Assembly: GCF_947499215.1 (NCBI RefSeq)
Contig: NZ_CANMNI010000001.1
Span: forward strand, 186,001-250,000
Length of the DNA: 64,000 nt
Source of the DNA: an uncultured Pontibacter sp.
GTDB lineage: Bacteria > Bacteroidota > Bacteroidia > Cytophagales > Hymenobacteraceae
Reading direction: 5' to 3'
The translations under genes and the position numbers were made by a program. Positions 26,888-35,491 of the stretch are shown here, piece after piece. How positions within the stretch are numbered: position 1 is the first letter of the stretch; each line of letters starts with the position of its first letter. Under the pieces are notes generated by a model. That model was not told where the DNA came from, made no database searches, and saw only the letters and a program-made list of their open reading frames with translations.

Positions 26888-27823
26888 CTAAGCAGTCACG
26901 TATTTTTCTTTGAAATCGGCATAGGCCAAGGCTATACCTTCACGCAGTTCTATTTTGTGTCTAAATCCAAGGCTGTGGAGTTTACTCACGTCCATCAGTT
27001 TGCGCGGGGTTCCATCAGGCTTGGAAGTGTCAAATTCCAGTTCTCCCTCAAAACCGATCACATCCTTTATGAGCATGGCCAGTTCCTTAATGGAAACATC
27101 CTCTCCTGTTCCGATATTCACCAGCTCGCGGCCGTCGTAGTTTTCCATTAGGTATACGCAGGCTTCGGCCAAGTCATCCGCAAAAAGGAACTCTCGTTTA
27201 GGATTCCCTGTGCCCCATACGGTAACAGCAGGCGCGCCGTTGTCTTTTGCCTCATGTATTTTGCGGATGAGCGCCGGTAGCACGTGTGAGTTCTGCAGGT
27301 CGTAGTTGTCATTGTAGCCATACAGGTTGGTGGGCATTACGCTGATGAAGTTGCTGCCGTACTGGTCGCGGTAGGACTCGCATAGCTTGATGCCGGCGAT
27401 CTTGGCGATGGCGTAGGGCTCGTTGGTCTGCTCCAGCGGGCCAGTGAGCAGGTACTCCTCCTTGAGTGGCTGCGGAGCCATCTTCGGGTAGATACAGGAG
27501 GATCCGAGGAACATCAGCTTTTTCACCCCGCTCAGGTGGGCGGAGTGGATGATGTTGGCCTCGATCATGAGGTTGTCGTAGAGGAACTCGGCCCGGTAAA
27601 CGTTGTTGGCGTGGATGCCCCCCACCTTGGCGGCGGCCAGAAAGACGTAGTCCGGCTTCTCTGTCTCGAAGAAGTTCTGCACGGCCTGCTGGTTTCTCAG
27701 GTCCAGTTCGGAGGAGGTGCAGGTGATGATGTTGGTGTGGCCGCTGGCCTCGAGCTTGCGCAGGATGGCCGAGCCCACCATGCCCCGGTGGCCGGCAATG
27801 TAAATTTTAGAAGTTTTTTCCAT
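26888..27823 (-). CDS. fcl: GDP-L-fucose synthase
   Basis: Epimerase/reductase that turns the Gmd product into GDP-L-fucose for surface polysaccharide or glycoprotein fucosylation. The 311-residue SDR protein has [10 protein letters not shown] (NADP binding), [15 protein letters not shown] with the catalytic Ser/Cys, and YAIAK as YxxxK. fcl and gmd form a two-gene unit with no glycosyltransferase attached. Its 5' half (27330-27823) is about 65% G+C where sampled, while the 3' half reads like the host genome, so the gene looks mosaic. A perfect 17-bp palindrome lies 53 bp upstream of the start. Confidence 0.96.
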   Translation of the reverse strand: MEKTSKIYIAGHRGMVGSAILRKLEASGHTNIITCTSSELDLRNQQAVQNFFETEKPDYVFLAAAKVGGIHANNVYRAEFLYDNLMIEANIIHSAHLSGVKKLMFLGSSCIYPKMAPQPLKEEYLLTGPLEQTNEPYAIAKIAGIKLCESYRDQYGSNFISVMPTNLYGYNDNYDLQNSHVLPALIRKIHEAKDNGAPAVTVWGTGNPKREFLFADDLAEACVYLMENYDGRELVNIGTGEDVSIKELAMLIKDVIGFEGELEFDTSKPDGTPRKLMDVSKLHSLGFRHKIELREGIALAYADFKEKYVTA

Positions 27824-27875
27824 CGATCAATAAAGTACAAATGTGCGCAGGTATGGCACTCCGGTATAAGCCGGG

Positions 27876-27892
27876 TATTTGATTATCAAATA
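27876..27892. promoter_or_regulatory. 17-bp perfect palindrome upstream of fcl-gmd
   Basis: TATTTGAT-T-ATCAAATA is fully symmetric and lies 53 bp before the fcl start. It has the size of a dimeric repressor site. Nothing else is recognised in the 279-bp gap. Confidence 0.4.
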
Positions 27893-28102
27893 AATAAAAA
27901 ATAGAATGAGAGCTTAGGAATTGGTGTATTAAGGAGCACTATTGCAAAAGGCCCGTATTTTTAATACATATACCCTATGCCGCAGCATACGCCATTACAG
28001 CCTACTTTGTTTGACTGGATGCTATTAATATTACAAAAGTTTTATATAAACACCCGCAAACAGGTGCTATTTACTATTGGTAATAAGTCTAGGTGGCGTC
28101 TC

Positions 28103-28930
28103 TTAAAAGTCAACCTGCAGGCCGTTGGTGATGGTATAGATGAATCGCGTCACGGGCACGATGGGCCTGTCCTCAAAAGTAAAAGTGAAATTGGTGCGCA
28201 TCGATACACGGCTAACTAGTCTAACATTAAGCCCTAAATCGCCACTGATCCGATTGCGCAGTCGACTGATACTGGGGTCGTATCCTGTCTGATAGTAGGC
28301 TATGTTATTTGTCTCGACATGCTCTGATAATTTGGAGCGCAAGCTGATGTAATTTGTGGATTTGGGCAAGTTTGCTACTCGGGTCACCCCCTCCTGCTCC
28401 GGATCCTGCCAAGTCTCATGTTCGTGCATCAAACCAGTACCAACAAACCATGTTGTTTTATCCGATTGGTATAAGGCAAACCTTAGGCCTGCTCCTGTCA
28501 GGACACGGCGATCAAGTCCCCGGGCCAAGTCAGCCTGATACTGGGCAAACAATTCATAAGACAGTCTTCGCTTCCGCATCAGGTTTACCCTGAAATGCGA
28601 ATAGCCATTGCTGGCCACGGTATTGCGCAGCTCCCGCGAGTCGTAGTTCACCAGCAGGTAGTTGTAGTAGTTTAAGAGCAAGTAGCTATGCTGGCCGGAT
28701 ATGTAGGCGAGGTCTCCGGTAAAAGTGAGCTGCAGAAAGTTGTTGGGATTATTGCGTCCTGCATTGCGGTTAAACATCGAAAAATTCAGTCCCGCCTTTC
28801 CCGCCAGATAATTGGCTGTGTCACGCTCCACACGGGAGCGCTCGATATTCAGAATCTGGGCACTGGCTGTGACTGGAAAAAGATAAAGGCTAAGAATCGA
28901 AAGGCTAAAAAGGCAAAGTATAAGGCGCAT
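28103..28930 (-). CDS. DUF481-type outer-membrane barrel protein
   Basis: Secreted protein of 275 residues with a signal peptide (LILCLFSLSILSLYLFPVTASAQ). The mature part is a run of amphipathic strands: YLAGKAGLNFSMFN, FLQLTFTGDLAYIS, GYSHFRVNLMRKRRLSYELFAQYQAD, VLTGAGLRFALYQS and a C-terminal aromatic strand ending in F. This matches DUF481 (YdiY-like) barrels. The ending TNGLQVDF is the kind of C-terminal phenylalanine used for outer-membrane assembly. The function of the family is not established. It is divergent from the next gene and stands alone. Confidence 0.8.
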   Translation of the reverse strand: MRLILCLFSLSILSLYLFPVTASAQILNIERSRVERDTANYLAGKAGLNFSMFNRNAGRNNPNNFLQLTFTGDLAYISGQHSYLLLNYYNYLLVNYDSRELRNTVASNGYSHFRVNLMRKRRLSYELFAQYQADLARGLDRRVLTGAGLRFALYQSDKTTWFVGTGLMHEHETWQDPEQEGVTRVANLPKSTNYISLRSKLSEHVETNNIAYYQTGYDPSISRLRNRISGDLGLNVRLVSRVSMRTNFTFTFEDRPIVPVTRFIYTITNGLQVDF

Positions 28931-29100
28931 ATAATAATGTTCACTAAGAGCGGAACTGTACTTGCAAAGGTAAAGAGACCACAGCAGGTATAAAAGTGAA
29001 GACGGGTTTTCAAAACATTTTAGAACAACGCACGCTTTATATTATAAGAGTATGCTTCATGCATTTTCTTAAATTATCACCACTATTCACTGATACATTT

Positions 29101-29574
29101 ATGGCAAAGAGTTCGGTAAAACTGGTAGCGGCCATACGTGAGACGGCAGACCGCCTCGCCCTAGGCGACAATTACCAATGGGGACATATGGGCAATTGCA
29201 ACTGCGGCCATTTGGCCCAAACCATTACCCATTACGACAAAGGTCAGATACACGGAGCCGCCATGTGGCGACACGGCGACTGGACGGAGCAGCTGCGGGA
29301 CTACTGCCCACAGAGCGGTCTTCCCATGGATGAAATCATAGATCAAATGCTGGCTTGGGGGCTGAGCCCTACAGATTTGGCATACCTCGAGCGCCTTTCA
29401 GACCCGGCTGTGTTAGATGCATTACCGCCAAACCGGCGCTGTTTAAAGCACAATCTCCGGGATGATGTTGTGCTATACTTACAGGCTTGGGCAGCCTTGC
29501 TTGAGTTGGAACTTGTCACACACCTAAGTCTGACGCCTATAAAAAACAAGTCAATTGATTTACAGCAGGTATAA
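29101..29574 (+). CDS. Conserved protein of unknown function with an NCNCGH motif
   Basis: No family recognised. The ATG at 29101 (MAKSSVKLVAAIRETADRLA) is preferred over an in-frame ATG at 28996 because the extra 35 residues look non-coding. The product is 157 residues, soluble and without a signal. A compact Cys/His cluster stands out near residue 30: GHMGNCNCGHLAQTITH, then MWRHGDW and DYCPQSG. These could bind a metal or cluster. The remainder is helical (MDEIIDQMLAWGLSPTDLAYLERL). The gene lies 63 bp before the HD-domain gene, same strand, possibly one unit. Confidence 0.75.
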   Translation: MAKSSVKLVAAIRETADRLALGDNYQWGHMGNCNCGHLAQTITHYDKGQIHGAAMWRHGDWTEQLRDYCPQSGLPMDEIIDQMLAWGLSPTDLAYLERLSDPAVLDALPPNRRCLKHNLRDDVVLYLQAWAALLELELVTHLSLTPIKNKSIDLQQV

Positions 29575-29637
29575 TTAAGTCCGTTGCTGCTTTGCGGTAT
29601 ATTTTGCAGTTTTGGCGAAATACATACCCGTAACGCC

Positions 29638-30294
29638 ATGCAAAAACAAGATATTATAGCCAAAACCATCACATATGTAAAAGAACTGCTGCAAGGTGAA
29701 GGCTCAGGCCATGATTGGTGGCATATCTACCGGGTTTGGAAAAACGCACTACACATTGCTTCAAAAGAAGAGGGTGCAAATCTGTTTATAGTGGAGCTGG
29801 CCGCCCTGCTGCACGACATCGGTGACCACAAGTTTCACAATGGCGACGAATCCGTGGGCCCTCGCATGGTAAGGGCTTGGCTAGAGAAACAAGGGGTTGA
29901 AGAATCTATTATCCAGCAGGTTTGTTTAATCGTGAGCGACCTATCATTTAAAGGAGCTGGCACCTCTTCAGCCATGGAAACTTTAGAGGGGCGAATTGTG
30001 CAGGACGCCGACCGCCTCGATGCAATTGGTGCGATAGGTATAGCAAGGGCATTTGCCTACGGTGGACACAAAGGCCGCGAACTTTATAATCCGGAAGTCT
30101 CACCTGAGCAGCATGACTCTTTCGAGGCCTATAAATCAAGTGCAGGACCTACCATCAATCATTTCCATGAAAAACTCCTGCTGCTGAAAGAGCGCATGCA
30201 CACGCCTTCTGCTATAGCCATGGCGGAAACTCGTCACTTGTACATGGAAGCGTTTCTGAACCAGTTCTATGCGGAATGGGAAGGTATAAGGTAG
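29638..30294 (+). CDS. HD-domain phosphohydrolase (YedJ-like)
   Basis: Predicted metal-dependent phosphohydrolase of 218 residues. The start at 29638 (MQKQDIIAKTITYVK) is chosen over an in-frame TTG at 29584. HD-superfamily residues are clear: the H in GSGHDWWHIYRV, the HD pair in LAALLHDIGDHKF, and the last Asp in VQDADRLDAIGAIGIARAF. The last phrase with GHDWWH is typical of YedJ-type HD hydrolases. The substrate is unknown; nucleotides are the usual guess for the superfamily. It ends 72 bp before rmuC. Confidence 0.9.
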   Translation: MQKQDIIAKTITYVKELLQGEGSGHDWWHIYRVWKNALHIASKEEGANLFIVELAALLHDIGDHKFHNGDESVGPRMVRAWLEKQGVEESIIQQVCLIVSDLSFKGAGTSSAMETLEGRIVQDADRLDAIGAIGIARAFAYGGHKGRELYNPEVSPEQHDSFEAYKSSAGPTINHFHEKLLLLKERMHTPSAIAMAETRHLYMEAFLNQFYAEWEGIR

Positions 30295-30366
30295 GTATAA
30301 GCGCTGTAGCAAAACTAAAATAGTTAGCATATAGTAAGGAATGCTAAAAAAACATACCTTTACAGT

Positions 30367-31698
30367 ATGGAGATATTGGTAGGTATAGCGGCATTCTTGG
30401 TTGGTCTTGTGTTGGCCTTTGTGGCAATGAGAGGCAAAATCAACGCCCTGCAGGAAAATGCTAATGCAGCCACAGTTGCAAAAGGCGTGGCTGAGGGACA
30501 GGCTAAACAGAAAGCGCTGGAATCGGAGGAGCTGAAGGCGCAGTTACGGGAGGCACAGGCCGAGACTATGGAGTTGACCAATGCCCTTACCAAAACCGAG
30601 TCAGATTATGAGCACTTGCGGACACGCATGCATGAACAGGCCCGTGAGTTGGAGCAACTCCGGGAGAAGTTTCTGCAGCAGTTTCAGCACATCTCCAACC
30701 AGGTACTCATGACCAATGCGGAGCATTTCAACAAAGCTTCATCCGAAAATCTGGAACGCATACTTACTCCTTTAAAGGATCGGATCAAGGAATTTGAAGC
30801 CAAGGTTGACCAAACCTATGAGAAAACACTCAAGGAAAGCATCTCTCTAAAAGAACAGATCACGCAATTGGCATCGCTTAACCAGCAAATGAGTCAAGAC
30901 GCCCTCAACCTGACGAAAGCACTTAAAGGCGAGAGCAAGACACAGGGGAACTGGGGCGAGTACCTGCTGGAGAGTTTGCTCGAGAAATCCGGTTTGCGCA
31001 AAGGGGTACATTATGAACGGGAAGAAGTCCGACAGAATGACGATGATAAGGTATACCGTCCCGACGTCATTATCCGACTGCCCGACACAAAACACTTAGT
31101 GATCGACTCCAAGCTTTCGCTGGTGGCTTACGAAGCTTACTGCAGCTGTGAAAATGAAGAACAGCTAGAAACCTATCTCCGCAGCCACATCAATTCGATC
31201 CGGACACACTATACCGATTTGGGCCGCAAAAACTATCATAGACTGAGTGGCCTTAACTCACCGGACTTCGTGCTCATGTATATTCCCATCGAGCCGGCCT
31301 TTAATTTGGCTTTGCAGCACGATCAACATATATTCACGGATGCCTTTGAAAAGAACATTGTGCTAGTGACTACTTCTACCCTACTGGCAACACTCCGCAC
31401 CGTGGCTGGCGTATGGCGCCAAGAGGACCAGAAACGAAACGTACTAAAAATAGCAGAGGAAAGCGGCAAACTATACGACAAGTTCGTCGGGTTTGTGGAC
31501 GATCTCAAAACAGTAGGGCGCCACTTGGAGAGCAGCCAAACAGCATATGGAGCCGCCATGAATAAGCTCACCGACGGCAAAGGCAATTTAATACGCCGCG
31601 TGGAGATTTTGCGTGAACTTGGGGCAAAGACGAGCAAGCAGATAGATGAGCAATTGTTGCAAGAGGCAAACATCACGCCGGCTGAAGATACTGAATAA
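30367..31698 (+). CDS. rmuC: DNA recombination protein RmuC
   Basis: Membrane-anchored nuclease-fold protein that limits inversions at short inverted repeats in E. coli. The 443-residue product has an N-terminal membrane segment (ILVGIAAFLVGLVLAFVAM), a long coiled coil up to about residue 180, then the RmuC domain: GNWGEYLLESLLEKSGL, RPDVIIRLPDTKHLVIDSKLSL with the PD-(D/E)XK-like Asp and SK, FVLMYIPIEPAF and LLATLRTVAGVWRQE. The order and length fit the family. A terminator separates it from the convergent pirin gene. Confidence 0.95.
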   Translation: MEILVGIAAFLVGLVLAFVAMRGKINALQENANAATVAKGVAEGQAKQKALESEELKAQLREAQAETMELTNALTKTESDYEHLRTRMHEQARELEQLREKFLQQFQHISNQVLMTNAEHFNKASSENLERILTPLKDRIKEFEAKVDQTYEKTLKESISLKEQITQLASLNQQMSQDALNLTKALKGESKTQGNWGEYLLESLLEKSGLRKGVHYEREEVRQNDDDKVYRPDVIIRLPDTKHLVIDSKLSLVAYEAYCSCENEEQLETYLRSHINSIRTHYTDLGRKNYHRLSGLNSPDFVLMYIPIEPAFNLALQHDQHIFTDAFEKNIVLVTTSTLLATLRTVAGVWRQEDQKRNVLKIAEESGKLYDKFVGFVDDLKTVGRHLESSQTAYGAAMNKLTDGKGNLIRRVEILRELGAKTSKQIDEQLLQEANITPAEDTE

Positions 31699-31720
31699 AC
31701 AACAAATAGCCCCCCAAAAG

Positions 31721-31754
31721 AAAAAGCAGATACGTTACGGTATCTGCTTTTTTT
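31721..31754. terminator. Terminator between rmuC and the pirin gene
   Basis: AAAAAGCAGATAC and GTATCTGCTTTTT pair over 13 bp around a 6-nt loop, with extra Ts on the plus strand. It lies in the convergent gap and may serve both genes. Confidence 0.85.
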
Positions 31755-31787
31755 ATGGTAAAGCTTTTTTAAATCAATTGAATTGGC

Positions 31788-32507
31788 TTAGTAATTTACC
31801 TCCAGTGCCGGCACATCCACCAGAATAAAAGTAGCCTCCGAAGTACCGCGGATAGCAATAAGTTCTTGGTCGTCCAACCTGATTTGATCATGGGTGTCCG
31901 CTTCCACGTTGTTAATTAAAACACTGCCGCTTAGCACATAGATGAGTGTTCGCCTAATTTTGAATGTCCTGAAGTTGACAGCTTCCCCTTGTGACACGTT
32001 GCCATAATAGACTGTAGAGTTGGAGTTTAGAAAGGCGACATCCTCCAGCACCTTCTGCCCGGTCACCAAAGGGATTAATTCATTTTTAGCTTTCAAAAAC
32101 TCAATGTCCAATACTTCATACGAGGGGGCCAGTTCACGCTTATTGGGCACGAACCACAACTGCAGCAAATGAATCTCCTCATCGGTTTCATTTGTCTCAG
32201 AGTGCGTAACACCTGTGCCGGAGGTCATGCGCTGCACTTGTCCCGGCGTAACCGTTGCCTGATTGCCTATATTGTCCTTGTGGGTTAACTCACCGGACAG
32301 CACAATAGTCACGATCTCCATTTCGGAGTGCGGATGCGTCGGGAAACCGGATTTGGGATTTACGTAATCGTCATTGAACACCCGCAAAGGACCGAACTCC
32401 ATATTTTCAGGATCATAATAATCAGCAAAAGAAAAAAGGTAGTGCGAGCGTAGCCAGCCCTCCACTTGGGCTTCATATCGTTGGGAAGCGGTAATTAGTC
32501 GTATCAT
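31788..32507 (-). CDS. Pirin family protein
   Basis: Bicupin of the pirin family, 239 residues. The N-terminal cupin has the metal-site phrase FPTHPHSEMEIVTIVLSGELTHKD, with two histidines in HPH, and SGTGVTHSE supplies a further His and Glu. The C-terminal cupin begins near residue 140 and is the short YhhW/YhaK-type version. Some bacterial pirins are quercetinases; others regulate metabolism, and this cannot be resolved here. The gene is monocistronic. Confidence 0.9.
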   Translation of the reverse strand: MIRLITASQRYEAQVEGWLRSHYLFSFADYYDPENMEFGPLRVFNDDYVNPKSGFPTHPHSEMEIVTIVLSGELTHKDNIGNQATVTPGQVQRMTSGTGVTHSETNETDEEIHLLQLWFVPNKRELAPSYEVLDIEFLKAKNELIPLVTGQKVLEDVAFLNSNSTVYYGNVSQGEAVNFRTFKIRRTLIYVLSGSVLINNVEADTHDQIRLDDQELIAIRGTSEATFILVDVPALEVNY

Positions 32508-32585
32508 ATAGCGCTTTTCATTTTATGCTATGCCTTTACGGATAAAGCCGTTTGTTGTTAGCTGCGCAAACAAAAAGCCCAAAAA

Positions 32586-32622
32586 CAGCGAATCCTACCC
32601 ATTATTAGAGTAGGATCCGCTG
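32586..32622 (-). terminator. Terminator after the XRE-S24 regulator
   Basis: CAGCG-a-ATCCTAC and GTAGGAT-c-CGCTG pair with one mismatch. On the minus strand it is followed by T-rich sequence (GTTTTTGGGCTTTTT), about 30 bp after the stop at 32651. Confidence 0.78.
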
Positions 32623-32650
32623 CATAAGAAAAAAAATGATCAAACGAGAT

Positions 32651-33427
32651 TTATTCCGCTTTCTTGAGTTTAAGCATCTCCTTTTGGAGATCTAGTACAA
32701 TGGAAGAAAGTTTGTCAAGTGAGATATCCGCAATGGGAAAAGTGGAGCTGATGTATGACTTCGCCTCCCAAATCTCAACCACATCCTCCACATGCAGCTC
32801 ATAAGGTGAGTATACAGGGTTATCAGAATGTAGGCGAAGCGTTGAGGCCTCTTTTAGCTTGTTGTAAACACGCTTAAACACCACACCCTCTTTCTCGCTT
32901 ACGATAATGCAAGGTGTGCCGTCTTTGATTGCGCTCCAGTCCTCCACAAAGCGCCCAACGATAACAGTACCGGAGGAAAGCGGAAGCATAGAGTCACCGC
33001 TAATCTCAAAAGCGCGGTAAGTACCGCCTGCACCTAAAGTCGGAAGCCTAAAACGGGGAAGCTCTTCGATAAACTCAGGATCAGCATAACCATTCAGATA
33101 ACCGGCACTGGCTTTTTGCGGTACGAGTTCAATATTTTCCCGCTCATCTTGATCAACCGTAATGGCTAGGACGCGAAGCTTGCCGCCGCCACCTTGTGCA
33201 GATGCGGTTTTAAAACCGGGCTCTGAAAGATCAGCGGTAATAAGCTCGTCTAGCGAAACATCGAAAAGTTTAGCAACATTCACCAAAGTGCTCAATTTAG
33301 GCTCCGCCCTCCCCTCCTCATACGCTCCCACAAGAGAACGCTTTATGTCCAGCTTTTCTGCAAGCTGTGCCTGCGTATAGCCAGCATGCTTGCGTAAGTG
33401 TCTTATATTGGATGTTACCTTTTCCAC
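32651..33427 (-). CDS. XRE-family regulator with LexA/S24-type C-terminal domain
   Basis: Transcription regulator of 258 residues. The chosen start is the GTG at 33427 (VEKVTSNIRHLRKHAGYTQ); a longer frame to 33598 exists but its first 57 residues read like non-coding sequence. The N-terminal Cro/CI helix-turn-helix is TQAQLAEKLDIKRSLVGAYEEGRAEP. The C-terminal S24 domain keeps the Ser of GDSMLP and the Lys of VFKRV, the dyad used for LexA-type self-cleavage. A possible cleavage-region sequence, LPTLGAGG, precedes it. No phage genes are nearby, so it is probably a host stress or SOS-like regulator. A nested dyad at 33505-33537 is a possible autoregulatory operator (inference). Confidence 0.87.
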   Translation of the reverse strand: MEKVTSNIRHLRKHAGYTQAQLAEKLDIKRSLVGAYEEGRAEPKLSTLVNVAKLFDVSLDELITADLSEPGFKTASAQGGGGKLRVLAITVDQDERENIELVPQKASAGYLNGYADPEFIEELPRFRLPTLGAGGTYRAFEISGDSMLPLSSGTVIVGRFVEDWSAIKDGTPCIIVSEKEGVVFKRVYNKLKEASTLRLHSDNPVYSPYELHVEDVVEIWEAKSYISSTFPIADISLDKLSSIVLDLQKEMLKLKKAE

Positions 33428-33964
33428 AGTATAGTCTTTGTTCTTATCAACATGATCCGTTAAAAGGCAGAAATGTGCCTGCTGTAAACTTACTAAATAT
33501 TTACGTACAATACTAATGTGATTAGCATAAATTGTACATTTATTTCTGTCATATAATCTAAAACTTGAACCTAATGGAATAGTGCAATATCTCAACAAAT
33601 ATTTTATTTTATTAAGTTATACCCACACCATCTATAGTACAATTAAAAAAAAGTTACACAAAAATTTGTATTCTTACTTTTTATCCAATTATCTTTCGCC
33701 AAAACAAACTGAAAACAAGCTTTATATGGTAAAAATCTACTAAACTTATACAATCCCTTTCTTTACCGGCTCTGTCACAAATACTTCGAGAATCCATATT
33801 CTCGCAAGTAAACGGAACCACTATGCCCTTTCCAAACTGACTAGTGTATAATTTTTTTACAATTTATACCAAATAGTAAACTTTTCAGAAAATCGTGTTG
33901 TTGCGATGCTTTGTACAAAAAGTTTAATTTTTTATTTATAACAACACTTCCAACCAAACTTATT
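33428..33964. other. 537-bp AT-rich divergent control region
   Basis: There is no supported gene here. It contains a nested dyad at 33505-33537 (GTACAAT...ATTGTAC outside, CTAAT-GTG-ATTAG inside), about 80-110 bp upstream of the XRE-S24 start, and a hairpin CGAGAAT-CCAT-ATTCTCG at 33787-33804 on the protease side. Sequence is markedly AT-rich throughout. No full TAnnTTTG with a TTG partner was found for either gene. Confidence 0.6.
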
Positions 33965-35416
33965 ATGATGAACAATTCTACACTATTCAAGGCATTTTCA
34001 GGTATTGCCTTAGCATCGGTATTCTCACTCACCAGCTGCCAAAAAGAAGACTTTATGGAGGAGCAGTTCCAGACGGAGACTGAACAGGTAAACCCACTGC
34101 ACGGACAGGCCATACCGGGACAGTACATAGTAGTATTCAAAAATGGTAGCAATAAGCTGAGCGCCACGGGCATCAGCTCTATGAATATGGCTGGACGCGC
34201 AGCAACCAATGCACTGCGTGAGCGCATGCTCTTGGCAGCCGGAGTAGAACGTGAAGCCCTGCAGCAGACTTTTGAGGGAACAGTAAACGGTTTCGCAGCA
34301 CGTCTCACAAATGAGCAGCTGAATAAATTGCGTCAGAATCCAGACGTGGCCTACATTGAGCAGGACCGTATCTTAGCGCTTGCCAGACCTACCAAAGATG
34401 GTGATACAACTACTAAAGGCGGCGGCAATAAAAATACCGATAGCGGCACTACTACCAAAGGTAATGGCAAGAAAACAAGTGAACCCGCCCCTACCGATCC
34501 TATTGTAGAAGAGCCTACGCCTACTGAGCCAATAGCAGAAGAACCCGCCCCTACTGAGCCAGTTGTTGAAGAGCCTGCTCCTTCCGAACCAATTGAAGAA
34601 CCAGTTATAGAGGAGCCTGCTAGCAGCCCTTATAATAAAATCACCGCCCTTCCGGGTGAAACTATTCCTTGGCACATCGCGATGAACGGCTACGGTGATG
34701 GAACCGGCAAAACTGTTTGGGTAATTGACTCAGGTATAGATACCGACCACCCTGACCTAAATGTCGACCTTTCTCGCAGTGTATCCCTGATTTATGGTGT
34801 ATCATCTGTTGAAGATGGTTATGGCCATGGAACAACAGTTGCTGGTATCATTGCAGCTAAAAACAATGGCACCGGTATGATCGGTGTGGCTGCAAATGCC
34901 ACCGTGATAGCTCTCCGTGTGTTTGATGATACAGGTTACGGCACCATGTCACGCGCTATCAGCGCTGTAAACCATGTGATCAACAACGGTAAGGCCGGTG
35001 ATGTGGTTAACCTGAGTCTTGGCGGAGGTATATCAAGCACCTTGGACAACGCTGTGATTACAGCTGCGAACAAAGGTATACTGTTTGCGATTGCCGCCGG
35101 AAACAGTGCTGTTGACTGCTCTGTAAACTCACCTGCTCGTGTGAATGCACCGGGAGTATATACTGTATCAGCTATGGACAGATACCAGAACTTCTGGGCA
35201 AACTCTAACTATGGTGCACCAGTTGACTTCATAGCGCCAGGAGTAAGCGTGACCTCCACCCGCATAGGTGGCGGCATCGGAAGCGGCGGAAGCGGTACAT
35301 CTTATGCCTCTCCTCACGTAGCCGGTATCCTGTTGCTTCGCGGCGAAGTATTGTCACAGGGAATTGTAAACGGTGACAAGGACAGCTGGCCAGATCCAAT
35401 CGCCTCTGTAGAATAA
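33965..35416 (+). CDS. Subtilisin-like (S8) serine protease lipoprotein with I9 propeptide
   Basis: Exported protease of 483 residues. The ATG at 33965 is followed by a lipoprotein signal ending SLTSC (lipobox, Cys near residue 25). Residues ~45-120 form an I9-type inhibitor propeptide (PGQYIVVFKNGS, VNGFAARLTNEQLNKLRQNPDVAYIEQD). A low-complexity linker follows, first Gly/Thr/Lys-rich, then about four Pro-Glu-Thr repeats (EEPAPTEPIAEEP type, ~34480-34620). The S8 domain has the complete triad: Asp255 in VIDSGID, His288 in GHGTTVAG, Ser446 in GTSYASPHVAG. It is proteinase-K/aqualysin-like and lacks the usual C-terminal sorting domain. Monocistronic, with a very long terminator. Confidence 0.93.
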   Translation: MMNNSTLFKAFSGIALASVFSLTSCQKEDFMEEQFQTETEQVNPLHGQAIPGQYIVVFKNGSNKLSATGISSMNMAGRAATNALRERMLLAAGVEREALQQTFEGTVNGFAARLTNEQLNKLRQNPDVAYIEQDRILALARPTKDGDTTTKGGGNKNTDSGTTTKGNGKKTSEPAPTDPIVEEPTPTEPIAEEPAPTEPVVEEPAPSEPIEEPVIEEPASSPYNKITALPGETIPWHIAMNGYGDGTGKTVWVIDSGIDTDHPDLNVDLSRSVSLIYGVSSVEDGYGHGTTVAGIIAAKNNGTGMIGVAANATVIALRVFDDTGYGTMSRAISAVNHVINNGKAGDVVNLSLGGGISSTLDNAVITAANKGILFAIAAGNSAVDCSVNSPARVNAPGVYTVSAMDRYQNFWANSNYGAPVDFIAPGVSVTSTRIGGGIGSGGSGTSYASPHVAGILLLRGEVLSQGIVNGDKDSWPDPIASVE

Positions 35417-35423
35417 GCTTAGG

Positions 35424-35477
35424 TTACTAAAAAGAGAAGGCCGTCCCAAAAATGGGACGGCCTTCTCTTTTTAGTAA
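35424..35477. terminator. 54-nt perfect hairpin terminator
   Basis: The 24 bases from 35424 (TTACTAAAAAGAGAAGG... onward) pair perfectly with 35454-35477 around a 6-nt loop AAAAAT. It lies between the convergent protease and recQ genes and has T/A runs on both sides, so it should stop transcription both ways. Confidence 0.92.
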
Positions 35478-35491
35478 TAAATTGCTTTTTA

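Noticed and set aside
32651..33427. Prophage CI repressor
   Set aside because: The fold fits, but no phage genes flank it, so a host regulator is more likely.
33428..33598. 57-codon N-terminal extension of the XRE-S24 regulator
   Set aside because: The sequence is AT-rich, lacks domain character and covers the operator-like dyad; the GTG at 33427 starts at the conserved HTH.
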